Below are positions 23,801-35,867 of a stretch of 64,000 nt of DNA, in pieces; positions within the stretch are counted from its first letter, which is position 1, and each line of letters opens with the position of its first letter. The stretch covers positions 1 through 64,000 of the forward strand of contig MEHQ01003220.1 in assembly GCA_008828725.1 (NCBI GenBank), in the 5' to 3' direction. Below the pieces are notes generated by a model, which worked only from the letters and a program-made list of their open reading frames with translations, searched no databases and was not told the DNA's origin. Source of the stretch: Saccharina japonica. Lineage: Eukaryota > Sar > Phaeophyceae > Laminariales > Laminariaceae. A program made the translations under genes and the position numbers.

Positions 23801-26800
23801 CACCCAAACGCACAGCTTCCTTGTGTGTACAATCAATCACCCAAGGAGTCAGCAACAGTGGCACATATGTCCTCACAGGCTCCTCTCCCAGCAATCGCTC
23901 TAGCCGTCCAGGATTCTTGTTATCGCGATGAGCGGGTTCAGGAGTGAGACATTTTACTATCAGTTTTTGCGAATCAGGGAGTCCCATCCATTCCTCTTGT
24001 GCAACTAAACGCTTCACCTCCAATTTATCCACGGTTTTCGGTATTGCTTACTCCGTAATATCTTTAATTGAAGCGCCGGCAAGTAAAAACTCAATTGAAA
24101 TTCGCGTGGTTTCATCTTCTAGCTGCCCTATAGCCCAATCACTACCAGATGTTTCACACAATATTCTACTGAACTCTCGTTTTTACATACTGTCCAATTC
24201 TTCTTATCGAAGTCCCACCTCATTCTCTACGGGTCCTTGACTACCAGCTACACCGACAGCACTTCCCCCTTCTTCCACAGGATAAGTTATTTCAGTCCTT
24301 TTATTTCCATTCACACCCAATAATTTTCTTCCTTCGTCCGTCATTGGACAATCATGCAATACAAGTCCCGGGTCCCACTGACCGCTCACTACTTGGGTCG
24401 TAGGTTCTACCAGAGGAGTATCGTCCGGTACAGCAAACTTACGTTGGGATTTTACTGTAGATAACTGTCTTTTCTTCCGCTTTTTTTGTAATACCTGCCA
24501 AACTCGAGCTGACTCTTCGTTGGCAGTTAGCGGTGCAGTCCTCAGTTCTCTCTCCCCCACCGTAAAAACAAGCCCGGGTTCAAGCTCTTCAAACCCTTCC
24601 AAGCTTGAACCCATTGGTTCCGCTTGTTGTAACGTTCGCACCCCGCTCGCGCCGATCAGATAAACATCGATATCTGCAGGATCGGATAATCTGACATCAG
24701 GGGCATTGTCAGCTTCTGTTGCAGGCAATGGTAGAGGCGACATCGAATCTGCGTTGCCGTTGAGTTTACGTGGCCTGTACTCCAAGGTATACGTATAAGC
24801 GCTCGAACAATCGTACCATCTCTGTACCCTGTTTACTTCGGTCGCCAAACTTTCCAAGTTTTTAAATGGTTGATGATCACTCACTTCAACAAAAGGTACT
24901 CCGTAAAACAACTGCCTGTTTTTCTGCGCAGCCCAAACAATCGAAGCACATTCAAGTTCTGTGGCACTCCAATTCCTTCCATTTGGCATGTTGTCCTGCT
25001 CAGGAAACCCAGAGGTCGGATGGAAGAATCCAGTTGTCTAAGCTCAATTATTGCTCCCAACCCATCAGTAGATGCGTCTGTAATTAAGTGAAAAAGTCGA
25101 TCGCCTGATATCGCCGCTTTAAAGTCAGGAAACGCTAAAACGTCTGGGCTTGACAGTCTTTTGAGTAACCGCTTTACTATATCGACGTGTTCGATGGTAA
25201 ACACGAATTGAACTTCCTTATTTAAGAGGTTATTCAGAAGTCAAATAACAGTAGCCTTATGCGACAAACGTTTGTCGGTAATATGATATCTCTCCCAACA
25301 ACGATCGTAATTGGCTGGTATTCGTGGGCATGGATATTTTTCTCATGACCTCTACTTTACCCGAATCTGGTTCTACTCCTTGCGCCGTCGCACGGTGACC
25401 CAAAAACTTGATTACGCGCACACATAAGTATGCTTTCTTCGGGGCTAGTTTTAAGTCAAACGTTGTAGGTCGTTAGAAAAAACTCTCAAGATCACTCACA
25501 TGTTCTGCACTGTCCTTCGAAAACCACAATATCATCAATAAAAATTCGAACACGTTGCAAACCATCACACACCCGCAACATAATCGATTGTAACCATCCA
25601 GGACTACGTATATTCTAACCCCATCGGCATCACAGTCCACTCGCAGTTTCCAGCTTGCGTACAGACAGATTGAATATGTATCGAGCACTGGTAAAATCCA
25701 CTAACCAAATCCATAGTACTGAAAACATTCGCACCATCAAGGTCAGAAAACAAATCATCAACTGTAGGTAAAGGCATAACCAGTGTAATGGACTTTGCAT
25801 TACGCGTTTATAGTTTCAAGTTAACCTTATGCGACCATCTGCTTTTGCGATCACTATCAGTGGATTCGACCAGTTTGAATATGATCGTCGAAAAATCTCT
25901 GCCAAAACCAGTTTGTCAATTTCCGTTTGCACATTTGCCGCCAACACAGGGGAATGACGGTAAGGTCGCTGCTTCACCGATTTCGCATCTTTCTTATTAT
26001 TAATGCGGAAATGATCAACAGTGACATGACCCAAATCGGTGCTATGTTTTGAAAAGCGGTGTGCGTATTCACCGAGTGAGTTCCCAAGATAATCAATATC
26101 TTCTGCCTTCCATAGACTCTCCTCAAAATCGAAATGAATTAGGCGCAAATGCGCTGGTACTCTGTTCCACATCCGAATCAATGCTTTCCGTCGTAACGGT
26201 TCAAAGTTGGATAAAACCGCCGGTGGTGGTTCGTCATTGGGGACGTCTGTAGTGCCAGTTCCCTCTATAGCATGTATGCTCCGAATCCCATTATGTTTTA
26301 TCTCAGCGTTTTTCGGTTCGCACTCTATCAACCTTTCACCTCCAACACCCAACCGCATACCCCTTTGCACATGAAAATAATCAGAACTTAGACGTTTCAT
26401 GGGAACGTCTGAGTTTCCTGCTTCACCGATAGCCTCCTGAGGAAACCAATTATCGCTAAAACGTATGTAATACTGGATCTTCTTTGCAGGACGACCATCA
26501 GCATTGGTAAGGCTTATTTTAACCAAGACATAGCATTCGGCAAGCGATACCAATGACTGGGTACCCGTACTACTACTCGGCCCTTTCCTTTCCCTTCAAT
26601 CATACCTACAGCATTGTTCACCCATTGGTTAAAACGCTAATCATTGGTTGTTGAACCTTTCTCGGTTCCAAAAGTCACTACTGTTATTAATGCAATCACG
26701 TCTCCGTACTTTCGAAAAGGGAACTGTTTCCAGCTATCTCGACCCAATCATATCGCGGTCCCCATCGCTTTAACAGGTACAACGTGTGCATATACCGCCA

Positions 26801-27165
26801 CACAAACAGAAGTAGAAACAATTGACCCACCGTCAATTGTCTCTCTATTCCCTAGATAAATATCCCACCGCACTTGATACGAGGTCATTAATTGTACTCC
26901 GTGAAAATCTCCTCTAGTGTTCCTATCAACGGATTTTAATCCGTCCTTCGAAGCAGCACCACAAGCAAGCGTTATCAGCCATACCTTCTCCTGAATGAAG
27001 AACGCTGGGCTTTCCGTATCCAATAATGCCTTGCACGCCTGAGTCCTTAGTGCTTTGGTTCCCGCGAACAGCTGCGCCGAAGCTGTATGATCACCTCTAT
27101 CCAGCATGACTTCACCACCGACCGCTCTCGTAAACTCCGATAAATATTCAGCACGCTCCCCGGGT
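20890..27165 (-). mobile_element. Second Ty3/gypsy fossil, minus strand, with nested insertion
   Basis: From high to low coordinates: retropepsin-like sequence (26750-27150), a linker and start of reverse transcriptase (25820-26550), reverse transcriptase (25100-25800), RNase H (24700-25090), integrase zinc finger and core (23270-24030), integrase C-terminal part (22800-23260), then, beyond a ~1 kb insertion, further C-terminal sequence (20890-21760). The last part contains an IGSYIYFK...GWQLARV segment that could be a small SH3/chromo-like fold. It is broken in roughly ten places plus the insertion, so it is old but better preserved than the chromovirus at 11-15 kb. Its 5' side is cut off where the LINE fragment begins (about 27165), so gag and the 5' LTR are absent. 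Confidence 0.85.
21762..22797. mobile_element. ~1 kb TIR element nested in the Ty3/gypsy fossil
   Basis: Sequence on both sides belongs to the same fossil's integrase C-terminal region, so this block is an insertion. Its ends carry facing TAATGAGGCG words: TAATGAGGCGGGCGAAGCGC at the left and the complement of TAATGAGGCGCGACC at the right. Inside, GTGCGGCAACGTGTGT recurs at about 22030 and 22284, and GAAGCGCGAAGCGCG is followed by an AAGCCTCTTCATAGAGGCTT hairpin. There is no transposase-like frame, so it is probably non-autonomous. It is younger than its host. Confidence 0.55.
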
Positions 27166-28130
27166 TACGGCGACACGCGGGCAGGGGGGAACACGGAAGT
27201 GGGCGCATAATAATATTTCGGTGCTCCCGGCCTATCGAAGAGCTCCGGGCCATACCTCCTCACGCACGCCGACGCTACTCTGCTCCTGAAGTTGATCTCC
27301 TGGGTGAGGTCGCCATGTTCGTTGACGAGGCCACCCAGGTACCGGAACTCGAGGGTTCCGGTGTATCTCTGCCCCGCTGCTTCGATGATCAGCGGCGGCG
27401 GGGGCGGTGTTGGCTGCTTCTCCTTTACGCGCATCAGGAGAGTCTCCGTCTTCTTCTCCGACACCGTCAGCCCGAACTCCCCAAACATCTGCACGATAAT
27501 GGTCATCATCCTCGCCAGTCCGTCGGCGGACCTCGATACAACGCCAGCATCATCGGCATACAGCATTCCCCACACCGCCCTCCGTACGCGGTCGAGTGGT
27601 GTCTCCGTCCCCGGTCCCGCCTCCTCCTTCAGGAACACTAGGTTCTGCATGATACCGTCGTCCTCGCTGACACGTACGACAACGACCTCTAGGGCCGCGG
27701 CCAAGAAAACGTTGAAAAGCAGTGAGGACAACACACCCTTGTTGCAAGCCCTGCGTGACCAAGAACCAGTCCGACAGTTCTCCATCGTCCATGCGCACCC
27801 GGGCCCGCATTCCGTCGTGGAATTGGCGGATGACGGCGACCATCTCCGCATGAATTCCGTCCCTGGCCAACACCTTCCACAGCAGCTCTCGGTCCACCGA
27901 GTCATAGGCCTTCTGTAGGTCGACGAAGCACATGTAGAGCGGTATTCTCCTTCTCCGCCCTAGTTCCTGGAGTCGGCGCACGACGAACAGCATGCATACT
28001 GTGGATTGACCAGGTTGGAAGCCGCACTGTTCCTCCGGGGGGATGTTGCTGGCTTCGCAGAAGGCGCCTAGGCGATGTGCAGATACCTATTCAAGCAGCC
28101 CCTGGAATGGTGTGTCGGACTGAGCGTATT
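27165..28130 (-). mobile_element. LINE (non-LTR) reverse-transcriptase fragment
   Basis: The minus strand encodes a run of non-LTR reverse-transcriptase blocks: GFQPGQSTVCMLF, then MCFVDLQKAYDSVDR (the FxDxxKAFDxV block), QGLQQGC, the catalytic box MLYADDAGVV and the later EFRYLGGLVNEHG block. It has an in-frame TAG at about 28085 and a frame change near 27730, so it is dead. The 5' part (endonuclease) and everything after the reverse-transcriptase thumb are missing. Its 3' cut coincides with the edge of the Ty3/gypsy fossil at about 27165. A LINE truncated at its 3' end is unusual for target-primed insertion and points to later rearrangement or deletion. The clade was not determined. Confidence 0.8.
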
Positions 28131-28835
28131 GACGCGTGCTTTTTGACGTCGCTTGTTTTGATATGTACACAGCATAACTCGTCGAAACATTCACCTTAAT
28201 ATATCTCTGACACCACATATGCGGTAGCACTGGTCGATGCGACATGCCGGTGTTAAGGGAGCGGATACCTCGGGCCGGGAAGGTACAGTATAACCAAGGG
28301 TGTAAACATGGCGCGCATCGACGGCTCCTTCACCGCACGAAGGTACCGTCATCGTGTGCTGGTTCGACAAACCATCCAGATTGCTGTTCATAGATATGAC
28401 ACAGCAAGCACGTTTACAAATAACAGGTGGTGTGAGGAACCGCATAGACTCATACAGTATCCTTCTTTTATGTAGCGAGTCGTCGACGACTCGTGCTACC
28501 GGCTACGGTACTGTGGGTGTTAGGCGTAATATTGTTTATTTAGGCTCCTCCCAATAGTAGTGTTTTGAGTACATTCATGTGCCTCGCTCGAGACAAAGGA
28601 AACTTATAAAGCGAAGACCGATACACAACACCATGGGCTAGGTACCCCAGAAAGTCGGATCAACAGGTATCGAGTAGGTCATCTGTTTAGAAGTCCCCTG
28701 AATAAACAATGTGTCGACCCAACCTTGCAAACCTTACGGGAATAGCAGTAGCACGGTTCCGATATATTTACGTATTATACCAGAACAACACTAATCGTTT
28801 CGTAGGGAAATACTTTCAGCCTGTCCTTCATCTGT

Positions 28836-29833
28836 TTGAATTTTCAAATACAAACCAATCATGGTTCATATCGATCGCGTACTGACGCTATGGGTTTCCA
28901 CATCGTTCTGTCGCTTTCACGGGCGTTCCCAGAAGCTTGCCCGGGTGGGAGCAGTGTGTGCGGTGATCCTCACATGCAAGGCCTCGGAGGTCAGAAGATC
29001 GACTGGTCCGGCGTCGATCGCGGTTGGTACTCCCTCATCAAGGAAGGCGAAATCAACCTCCACGTTAACGTTCGCCTCACCGCCCCCCTCTCTAAAAAGT
29101 TATCCGAACGGCAGCTGGTAAGAGGAGTGAGCACTATCTCGGAGGGAAACCCTCTGATCCTCAAGGTGAAGAATCCGTACACCATCGCCTCGAAAGGATG
29201 CCTAGAAGGCGTTCCTGTTTGCCTCGCCGATGGTGGGCTCCGCGTTTTTGTTGCCCGATAACGTGTGGAGTTGCTGCTTGTCCCGATGCGAGACCAACAT
29301 GCGACGGTATCGAAGTGTCTGCGTCGAACTTGCACGCGGAGTGTCGCCAATTTGGTGGATAGAAGCTCTGGGCTCGCATGTACGCGGATATGCTGCAGGG
29401 TGGGCGGGATTTGAGCAACGAGACCTTCGAGAAGTGGGTTCTGGGTTTCGACCAAATGGCGGCCCTAGGTTGATGCGCGAAGTGTATCGATGAGCGTAGC
29501 CTAGACGACGTCCGGTCCGTCCACACTGTGTTCAATATCGTGACCCCCGCCGTCGATGTGCGTGTGAACGCCGGCTTTGGCTACTAGCCTAGCGGCGGGG
29601 TGACCTGGGATGGGCGGGTGCTACCCTACGCTGACTTCTGGCAGCTGGACGTTGAGCTGACCGGCGTCATCCTCAAACACGAGCTCCTGTCTGGACTTCT
29701 AGACGAAACGGCGACGCCGGTGTTGGACGCCGACGGCCGCGAGATTATGGCAGGATACGACGCGTTTCGTAGGCGCGTTGAGGACTACCGCGTGTTGGAC
29801 ACCCTGGGCACCCACTTTGCCCTTCTTCGCTAG
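28836..29833 (+). pseudogene. GDPH-motif secreted-protein family, pseudogene
   Basis: From 28959 the frame reads CGDPHMQGLGGQKIDWSG, then GWYSLIKEG, LHVNVRLTAPL and PCxADGGLR-like sequence to a stop at 29259. The reading then continues in another frame (from about 29324) with CRQFGG, FEKWVLGF, VFNIVTPAVDVRVNAG, VTWDGRVLPYADFWQLDVEL and a final TLGTHFALLR ending at 29833. I recall large families of such GDPH/VWD-like extracellular proteins in stramenopiles; their function is unknown. This copy has one frame change (29260-29324) and three in-frame stops (29360, 29471, 29585), with no splice borders that would remove them, so it is a pseudogene. Its start is unclear; no signal peptide is obvious before the GDPH block. 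Confidence 0.7.
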
Positions 29834-29839
29834 TGAAAA

Positions 29840-32800
29840 AGGCATGTTTTGATTAACCAGGTTCAGTCTAAGGTTGGGTGAGATATTCGCCGACCACGCT
29901 TGCGTCGCAATGGTGGAGATGTAACAGTATAAATGCCTCGGTGCGCCACCCACGGAACCACGGGCCTTTAATTAGATCCGCGAAGGTCCCAGCCAATATG
30001 CCGCTGTTGAAGGATCTCACGAGATGACGTCGATGCGGAGTATTTGGCTGGTTAATATATCACGCACAGTACTGTAACGTCTTTGATGAAGGCACGCCTG
30101 ACTGTGAACGGGTTGTGTTGCCAATCGTAGAGCCAACTCGGACGCGTGTAGACGCGAGTTTACAGCACCATCCGCCGACCTTTGCCCCACAAAGTGCTCG
30201 ACGTTTTGTTTTTGTCGAAGGCTCGAAGGCGTCGAACGCACCAATGTACATGTACAACAGGTGTATGTCGGTTGCGCAAGCATACGGTGTAAACCGCTGT
30301 GAACTAGTCGCCCGCCACGCCGCTTGGAGTGTTGATATGCTGCTCACGTATCCCGATCAACATTGTCGAGCCACTAGACTGTCGGTCATGGATACACATC
30401 AGGCCAACGCATCGCGTTGGGAAGATTGAGCATAATATCATTTGTGTGAATCGTTACCTCGGATAAGTGTCCCCTCAACAACCTCGACATAGCGTCACTT
30501 TTTTCAAACAGTCTGTATGACCTATGTCCAGTAATTTTCCTTGGCGCGCCGTTCGTCCTATGTGACGATTATACTTCCCTCCCGATGAATGATGTATTGC
30601 AGCGGCAATGGTTGTGTTGGCGTGCTGTCCCCCGCGTACTGAAATACTACTTTCGTCGGATAGTCGTACCAGGGGGTACCAATTCCACCAACACGAAGCG
30701 TCCGTATGTGCATTAACAAGGTGAAAGGGAGAGTGAAACAATGTGCCGAGTGTACGTCCGTGGATTTGAACAGATGTCTGGGGCGAGGACGGTTTTGCCG
30801 TACAATTGCAGTGGGCTCAAGGCATGTGAACCACTGTAACTGCCGGCGAAACAACTTATGAGTGTTGATTTGGTTACTCGAAGTTGAGAGTTCGCTTGCC
30901 TTTTGCCGATGCCAAAATTCGGCGTGTCCGCTCATAATAAAGCTCCGATAGCATACGATATGTGTTGCGGTGGGTTCTGCCGTTCATGTAGAATTTTGCC
31001 TCACCGCGTTGTCAACGGGTGGCCGGTTGTGGTCCTGACTGAGTGTTTTCATTCTTGAAACATTAAACTCGAAGTAACACCGACCAGAGAGCTCGTCGGT
31101 TATGCTCGGCCGGCACAAAGCGTCGTTGCCGTACACGAGGTTTCACTTAGGTTGCACCAGTCATCACCCATTTTGTGTTTTCGGAGCACATCACTGGTAT
31201 GGTACCCCGCGAACGATAAGGAGAGATGCTACCGTTAGGGGCAGTGCTTACAGTTACTGGGGCTCCTCGTATGAGGATCTCTAAACTAATAGCAAGTAAA
31301 ACAGCTGTTTCTAAGAAAAGCGGAATGGGCATCTCGATGAACTGTTCCAAGGCCTACGTTTCATCACGAACAATGCTGTAAAGCACTGTTGGTGATGGAT
31401 TTATAATGGCATTGGGCTAAGGGTTAGGGATTGGGACCATACCAGCAATCAGTCAGATTTAGGTTCACCTAAAAGTGCTGCCGTCTGCCGTAGCATCTGT
31501 CGAGTGCTGGTGTTGTTGAACGAACCCGGAATACCTGGCACCTATTTTGTCTTTTCGCTTGTTTGTTTGTTTGTCCATCGGATTTCGTGTATTCGCCGTT
31601 CGGTTTTCTCTCCCTCTTTAGTCGTAACTCCGATCCGGGGTCATTACGTAGGATCCCCTCCCCCCTCCCCACTACGGAACATGCCTTGCATTTTTACCGT
31701 GAACATACTTCAGCACTTTCTTCCCTTGTCGACTTGCGTCGGATTCCGCTGTTATAGTAGATTCTCGTCGTCTTGAAGGGTGTAACACATACCACATAAA
31801 TAAATGCGTTTGTCGAGATTGGGCGAAACGAAGCAAGGGCGCAGCATGTTGAAGACACTTTCTACCTACAGTAATGAGATCGTTTCAATAGGACGAGTTA
31901 GGCACCCGATGAAATAGATGTGCAGCGGGTGATCTACATTACTGTCAAATCAATTTTGTTTTGGTTTCGTTCCATACGAGTGATTGCATGAGCAATCCGC
32001 GCCTGGTCATACTTGCCGCTCAAACCGGGGGGGCAAAGACGATCACCACGATTGAATTCAAGAGGCCAGCGAACGGACACAAACTGATAGTCGTTGTTAC
32101 GATGTTAAATACACATGAAGAGAGCGGGGATAGTTAAGATGACGGTTGCCAAAGGATCGGCCCAACTGCGACGAAGAGCTAATCGACCGGTTATGGCTGG
32201 CCGACTCAACACCTTGAGCGAACAAACGCATGTGCCACTCGTTTTGTGAAAACCAGAAGCTGATAGCCGGAAAATGTGTAAAACCTCAAGGCGACCGAGT
32301 TAACGGTTTTGTCAAACAAGCATTTGATTACCAGATTTGCTGCGTTGTCCTTGAGTTTTATAGCCCTCAAAGAGAGCCTATGTTGGTCCAGAACTTGTCA
32401 AACACTGTTGCCACTATCGGAGAACGAGCGCCCCCTCTCTGAGACGAGTCTAAGCCAACCATTAATAAAGCAAAAACAGAAACGAACGGTGCAGGATATA
32501 AATGTCGTCGTCAGGGCCACTTGCCGAATCCCCTGCCCCCTCAGCGTTGACCCCCGGGCACCGATACCGCAGCGATAAAAAACAAACACTGAACGTAACT
32601 ACTGCAAAACCTGCGTCGTACGTACAACTCAACTTTCTTGCAATCGAGCAACACCAGACCCAGGCAGCGGGTGGCGAGAGCCGGGCAACAAAAACAACAC
32701 AAACCGATACCGAAGACTTACGGTGCAGGATCACCAAGCCCTTTAGGTGTGCCCACACATCTCCTTGGATGAGCTGCCGGTATACGACAGCGCCAAAAGC

Positions 32801-32910
32801 TAGGCTGAGTGAACAGCGAGGACAGTGGTTCAGCCAGTCGTAGGCGAACAGCAAGGACGGGCGCGTAACGTTGTCCACTACACCAGGGCCGTCACAGTTG
32901 ACACACCACC
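29840..32910. other. No gene recognised
   Basis: Three kilobases with short open frames on both strands (30115-30429 plus, 30558-30935 minus, 32462-32878 minus, 32502-32843 plus). None shows a known motif. A short GGGTTAGGG word at 31418 is not extended. No repeat pair or RNA gene was found. Confidence 0.45.
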
Positions 32911-32915
32911 ATACC

Positions 32916-33018
32916 CTAGTCGGGCCCGCTGTCCCTCTCGCGCTTCTCTACGCGCAGCGCTGTGGTAATCTCGGACAGGAAGGAGTTCAGCTCCACCGGT
33001 ATCATAGCTGGGTAGTGC
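32916..33018 (-). CDS. Candidate terminal exon, unknown protein
   Basis: On the minus strand a pyrimidine-rich stretch ending TTTTCCTCCAG is followed by a 33-codon frame (YPAMIPVELNSFLSEITTAL ... KRERD) that ends at a TAG. The splice acceptor is strong and the amino-acid composition looks like ordinary protein. No upstream exon was found in the next 500 bases, and I do not recognise the family. It could also be a chance frame. Confidence 0.3.
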
Positions 33019-33730
33019 CTGGAGGAAAATCGAGTGAGAGTGAAATAGCAAGAAGTGAAACGGAGAACTTCACAGCTTATAATATTATGTATATACTACA
33101 GTCAGAGGCTGATAGCCCCCCGATAGCCGCATGAAGGTGAAACGTTTCTGCCGGTATCACGTAATTCACGGTGAGGATGCAAGCCTCTTGGTTTGTAACG
33201 TCACAATAAGAAATGTCGAATCATACCATACATTGAGAACGCACGTGCAGCAATAAAAGCGCAACAGTAACGCCAGCTCATTTTGTACGTCGCTTGGGTA
33301 GAGGATCCACTACTACGAGTAGTAGGGTTTGCAACCTGTTGACCACGTAATGTACGCCAATCGGATGTGTGATAACGTAAGTGATGATAGCCCACGCGTG
33401 TGACACTCCTCGTCCATGACGGTGCCGACCACACGAGACAAACATACTCTGGCATGAAGAGCCGTGTATCAATAACCATCATGAAAAGACGTCCACGATA
33501 ATGAGGCGACTACTCGTGAAGGTTTCGGTGTATGAGCCCGTAATGAATATATAGGTCTGTCGGCAAGGACAATAACAACAAAATAGATTTATGATGTATT
33601 ACGATACAATGACAACTTCTAATTTAGTCATACTGTTTCAAGAAATTTAAGTAGTTCCCAACTTCGAGGCACACGATAATCATAAAAGTTTGTCATACAT
33701 AACAAAGCAAAGTTGTGATTTTTTTGCCAG

Positions 33731-34026
33731 GCGGCGCGTTTTTGCTCTTGGGCCTCCCGGCCTATTTCGTCGCCGCTTGGGTCGGCGGACGAGGAATCGA
33801 CCGGGGCATGCGCCCCGCGGGTCTCGCTATCGCCCTAGGCCCGTGGCCCGCACGGCACGCTCGCGAAGACGAAACAATAGAGTCAGTTTCACGGGGTACC
33901 CCATCCCACTCGGCCGAGCCGAGCAGAGCAAGAGGAACTCGCTTTACGAATTATGTGCGCTTTGGAACAGTACCCTGCGCGCTCGTGAAAAACGCCCCAC
34001 CTCTGGCACAGCCTGTAGCCCTATAA
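33731..34026 (+). CDS. Candidate exon with a hydrophobic segment, unknown protein
   Basis: The acceptor GTGATTTTTTTGCCAG leads into a GC-rich frame beginning GGAFLLLGLPAYFVAAWVGG, a plausible membrane segment, followed by RGIDRGMRPAGLA and a polar tail. The frame runs to a stop at 34024, but the true exon may end earlier at a donor such as GTACCC (about 33895). G+C content is clearly higher than in the flanks. Family unknown. Confidence 0.35.
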
Positions 34027-34598
34027 ATAACGAGCAATCAAGATTGCTTCAGCCTGCATGAATTTCAAAGCGAGCATGCAGCGAGAGCACACGCGCACAC
34101 TATGATATAAGGAAGGTATCAATCGGACGACACGTCGAACATATTTCGAACATGCGCTCATATGATACTGTACAACATCAGCAGCGTGACAGCGTTGGGG
34201 CATATATGTCAATGTGCAGCAGGGTGGCCTGATGGGACGGGTGTTAAAGTATACCAGGTACTTGTCATGCATACTCGTCGTACGTACCAGGTCGTGATAC
34301 AGCAGCGACGGCAGCAGCACTACTCGTAGTCCTACGCTGCAGCTGCTTGCTGCTGTGTAGTATCGTACGTTTACACAGGACGTGGGGCTCGCGTGCTGGT
34401 GCAGCACAGGTATGTGGGTGCACGAAACGATCTCACTCTTTCGTGTGATGCTCGATTTTGTTCAAGTACTACTCTGTTGGGAAATTTATTATTATGTTTG
34501 GTATTTACAATACCTAGCGGTACGGCCACGGCTCCACCCATGGCGTAAGCCCCACGAAGCCCATTGCAGCATATAAGCATATACAAGGGCTCCGCTCC

Positions 34599-34620
34599 GC
34601 GGGCGGCTGATGCCGCCCGC
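34599..34620. other. Perfect GC hairpin
   Basis: GCGGGCGGC and its complement GCCGCCCGC are separated by TGAT, inside CTCCGCTCCG...TACGCTCGCG. A stem of nine G/C pairs with a four-base loop would be very stable; such palindromes are common in some organelle genomes. No second copy was found in the window. Confidence 0.8.
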
Positions 34621-35069
34621 TACGCTCGCGCAAGGAAAGGGGCAGAAGAGGCCCATGATGTATAGTGCAAGCAAAAGCACCGGCTAGAAAATGCCAAGAG
34701 GTTCATGGTAAGAGGTTCATGGTGCACAGGGAAGAAACGGCGGACTTGACATGCATGCGAAACATACTCGGGATGCACATTAGCTCCATGCTCAAGGACA
34801 ACAAAGAGGCTGTATGATCAAAAGGGAAAGCACAGCAACACGGCTCACAGCACGGCGCTGCGCTGCCTGCTATGGTGGGTGTGATTTGTGCCTTCGTGAG
34901 TATGTGTGGTAGTACAACAACAACGAACGGTGGTATATATTACTTCGTACTTTGTATGTATGAAAGAGAAAGCACAGCACAGCTCGGTCGTCAAGTTGTG
35001 AAGTACGAAAAACAGGAAATCAACAAAACTGGAAAAGAAGAAAGACGTACACATTTGTACGTACGTACA

Positions 35070-35093
35070 TACGTACGAGTATACTCGTACGTA
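35070..35093. other. 24-base perfect palindrome
   Basis: TACGTACGAG followed by TATA and CTCGTACGTA reads the same on both strands without a spacer. It sits in GTAC/TACG-rich sequence, so it may simply be the extreme of that microsatellite texture. Confidence 0.9.
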
Positions 35094-35195
35094 CTCGAAA
35101 TAAAGAAAACAATCCAATCGGCCCCATTGCGCCGCAAAAAACAAGAAAACGTTTTGACGTCTTTCGCGTTTTGTCAGCCTTAATGCTCCCCGTCC

Positions 35196-35352
35196 CTACG
35201 CGATCACGCCGCCATCGATTCGGTCCGGATCGAGCTCTTCTGCCTCTCTGTCCCAGTGAGTCCCGTGGCCCGCCTCGCATGAAGCCCGGTGCTCACCGTG
35301 GCCCTCGTTCGCCCGCTCCATCATGAGGTGTTCAAATCGCCTGGTCCTCTCT
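35196..35352 (-). CDS. Candidate exon, unknown hydrophilic protein
   Basis: A frame of about 51 codons follows a possible acceptor (TGTTTTTAAG) and reads ERTRRFEHLMMERANEGHG ... WDREAEELDPDRIDGGVIA before a stop. An internal GTGAGC (35291-35296) could be a donor, which would shorten the exon to 35297. The composition is charged and protein-like, but I do not recognise the family and found no partner exon with certainty. Confidence 0.35.
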
Positions 35353-35867
35353 CTTAAAAACATTGTGTTCCGATAAATAAGCACCGCTTGAATGTTCTTT
35401 TACGAAAATAAACGACCCTTATAACTCTGACATACTGGATTGATACAGCAAGCAGCAACGCAGACAAAGGCCCTTCATGCTTCCCTCGTGTCTCGGTGGA
35501 CACGCCACGCCTAGCCACGAAAAAGACGACCACGCTCCTTCTGACCCCCCCCTCTACTGGCCGGCGCCCTCCCATACCCGCGATGGCGCCGGGCTCGCCC
35601 GCGCTGCCGTGCTGTCTGGGTACACACACGAACCCAAAACTGAAAGAGGAAAAAGCCTCTCGACAACTAAAAAAGTATAGAGGGAACAAAGAGAGGAGCA
35701 AGTAATGAACGGAGGCGGTGTTCGAAGTGGGAGCTCTGAGAGTGCAGGGATGAGGGATCCCTGAGCCAGATATTAGTAAGTAAGTCTATATATAGGCGGT
35801 ACACAGGATCACTCCATAGCGTAGAAAAATTGAAATAATTAACGTTGTTGATTAATGCGGTATGTTG

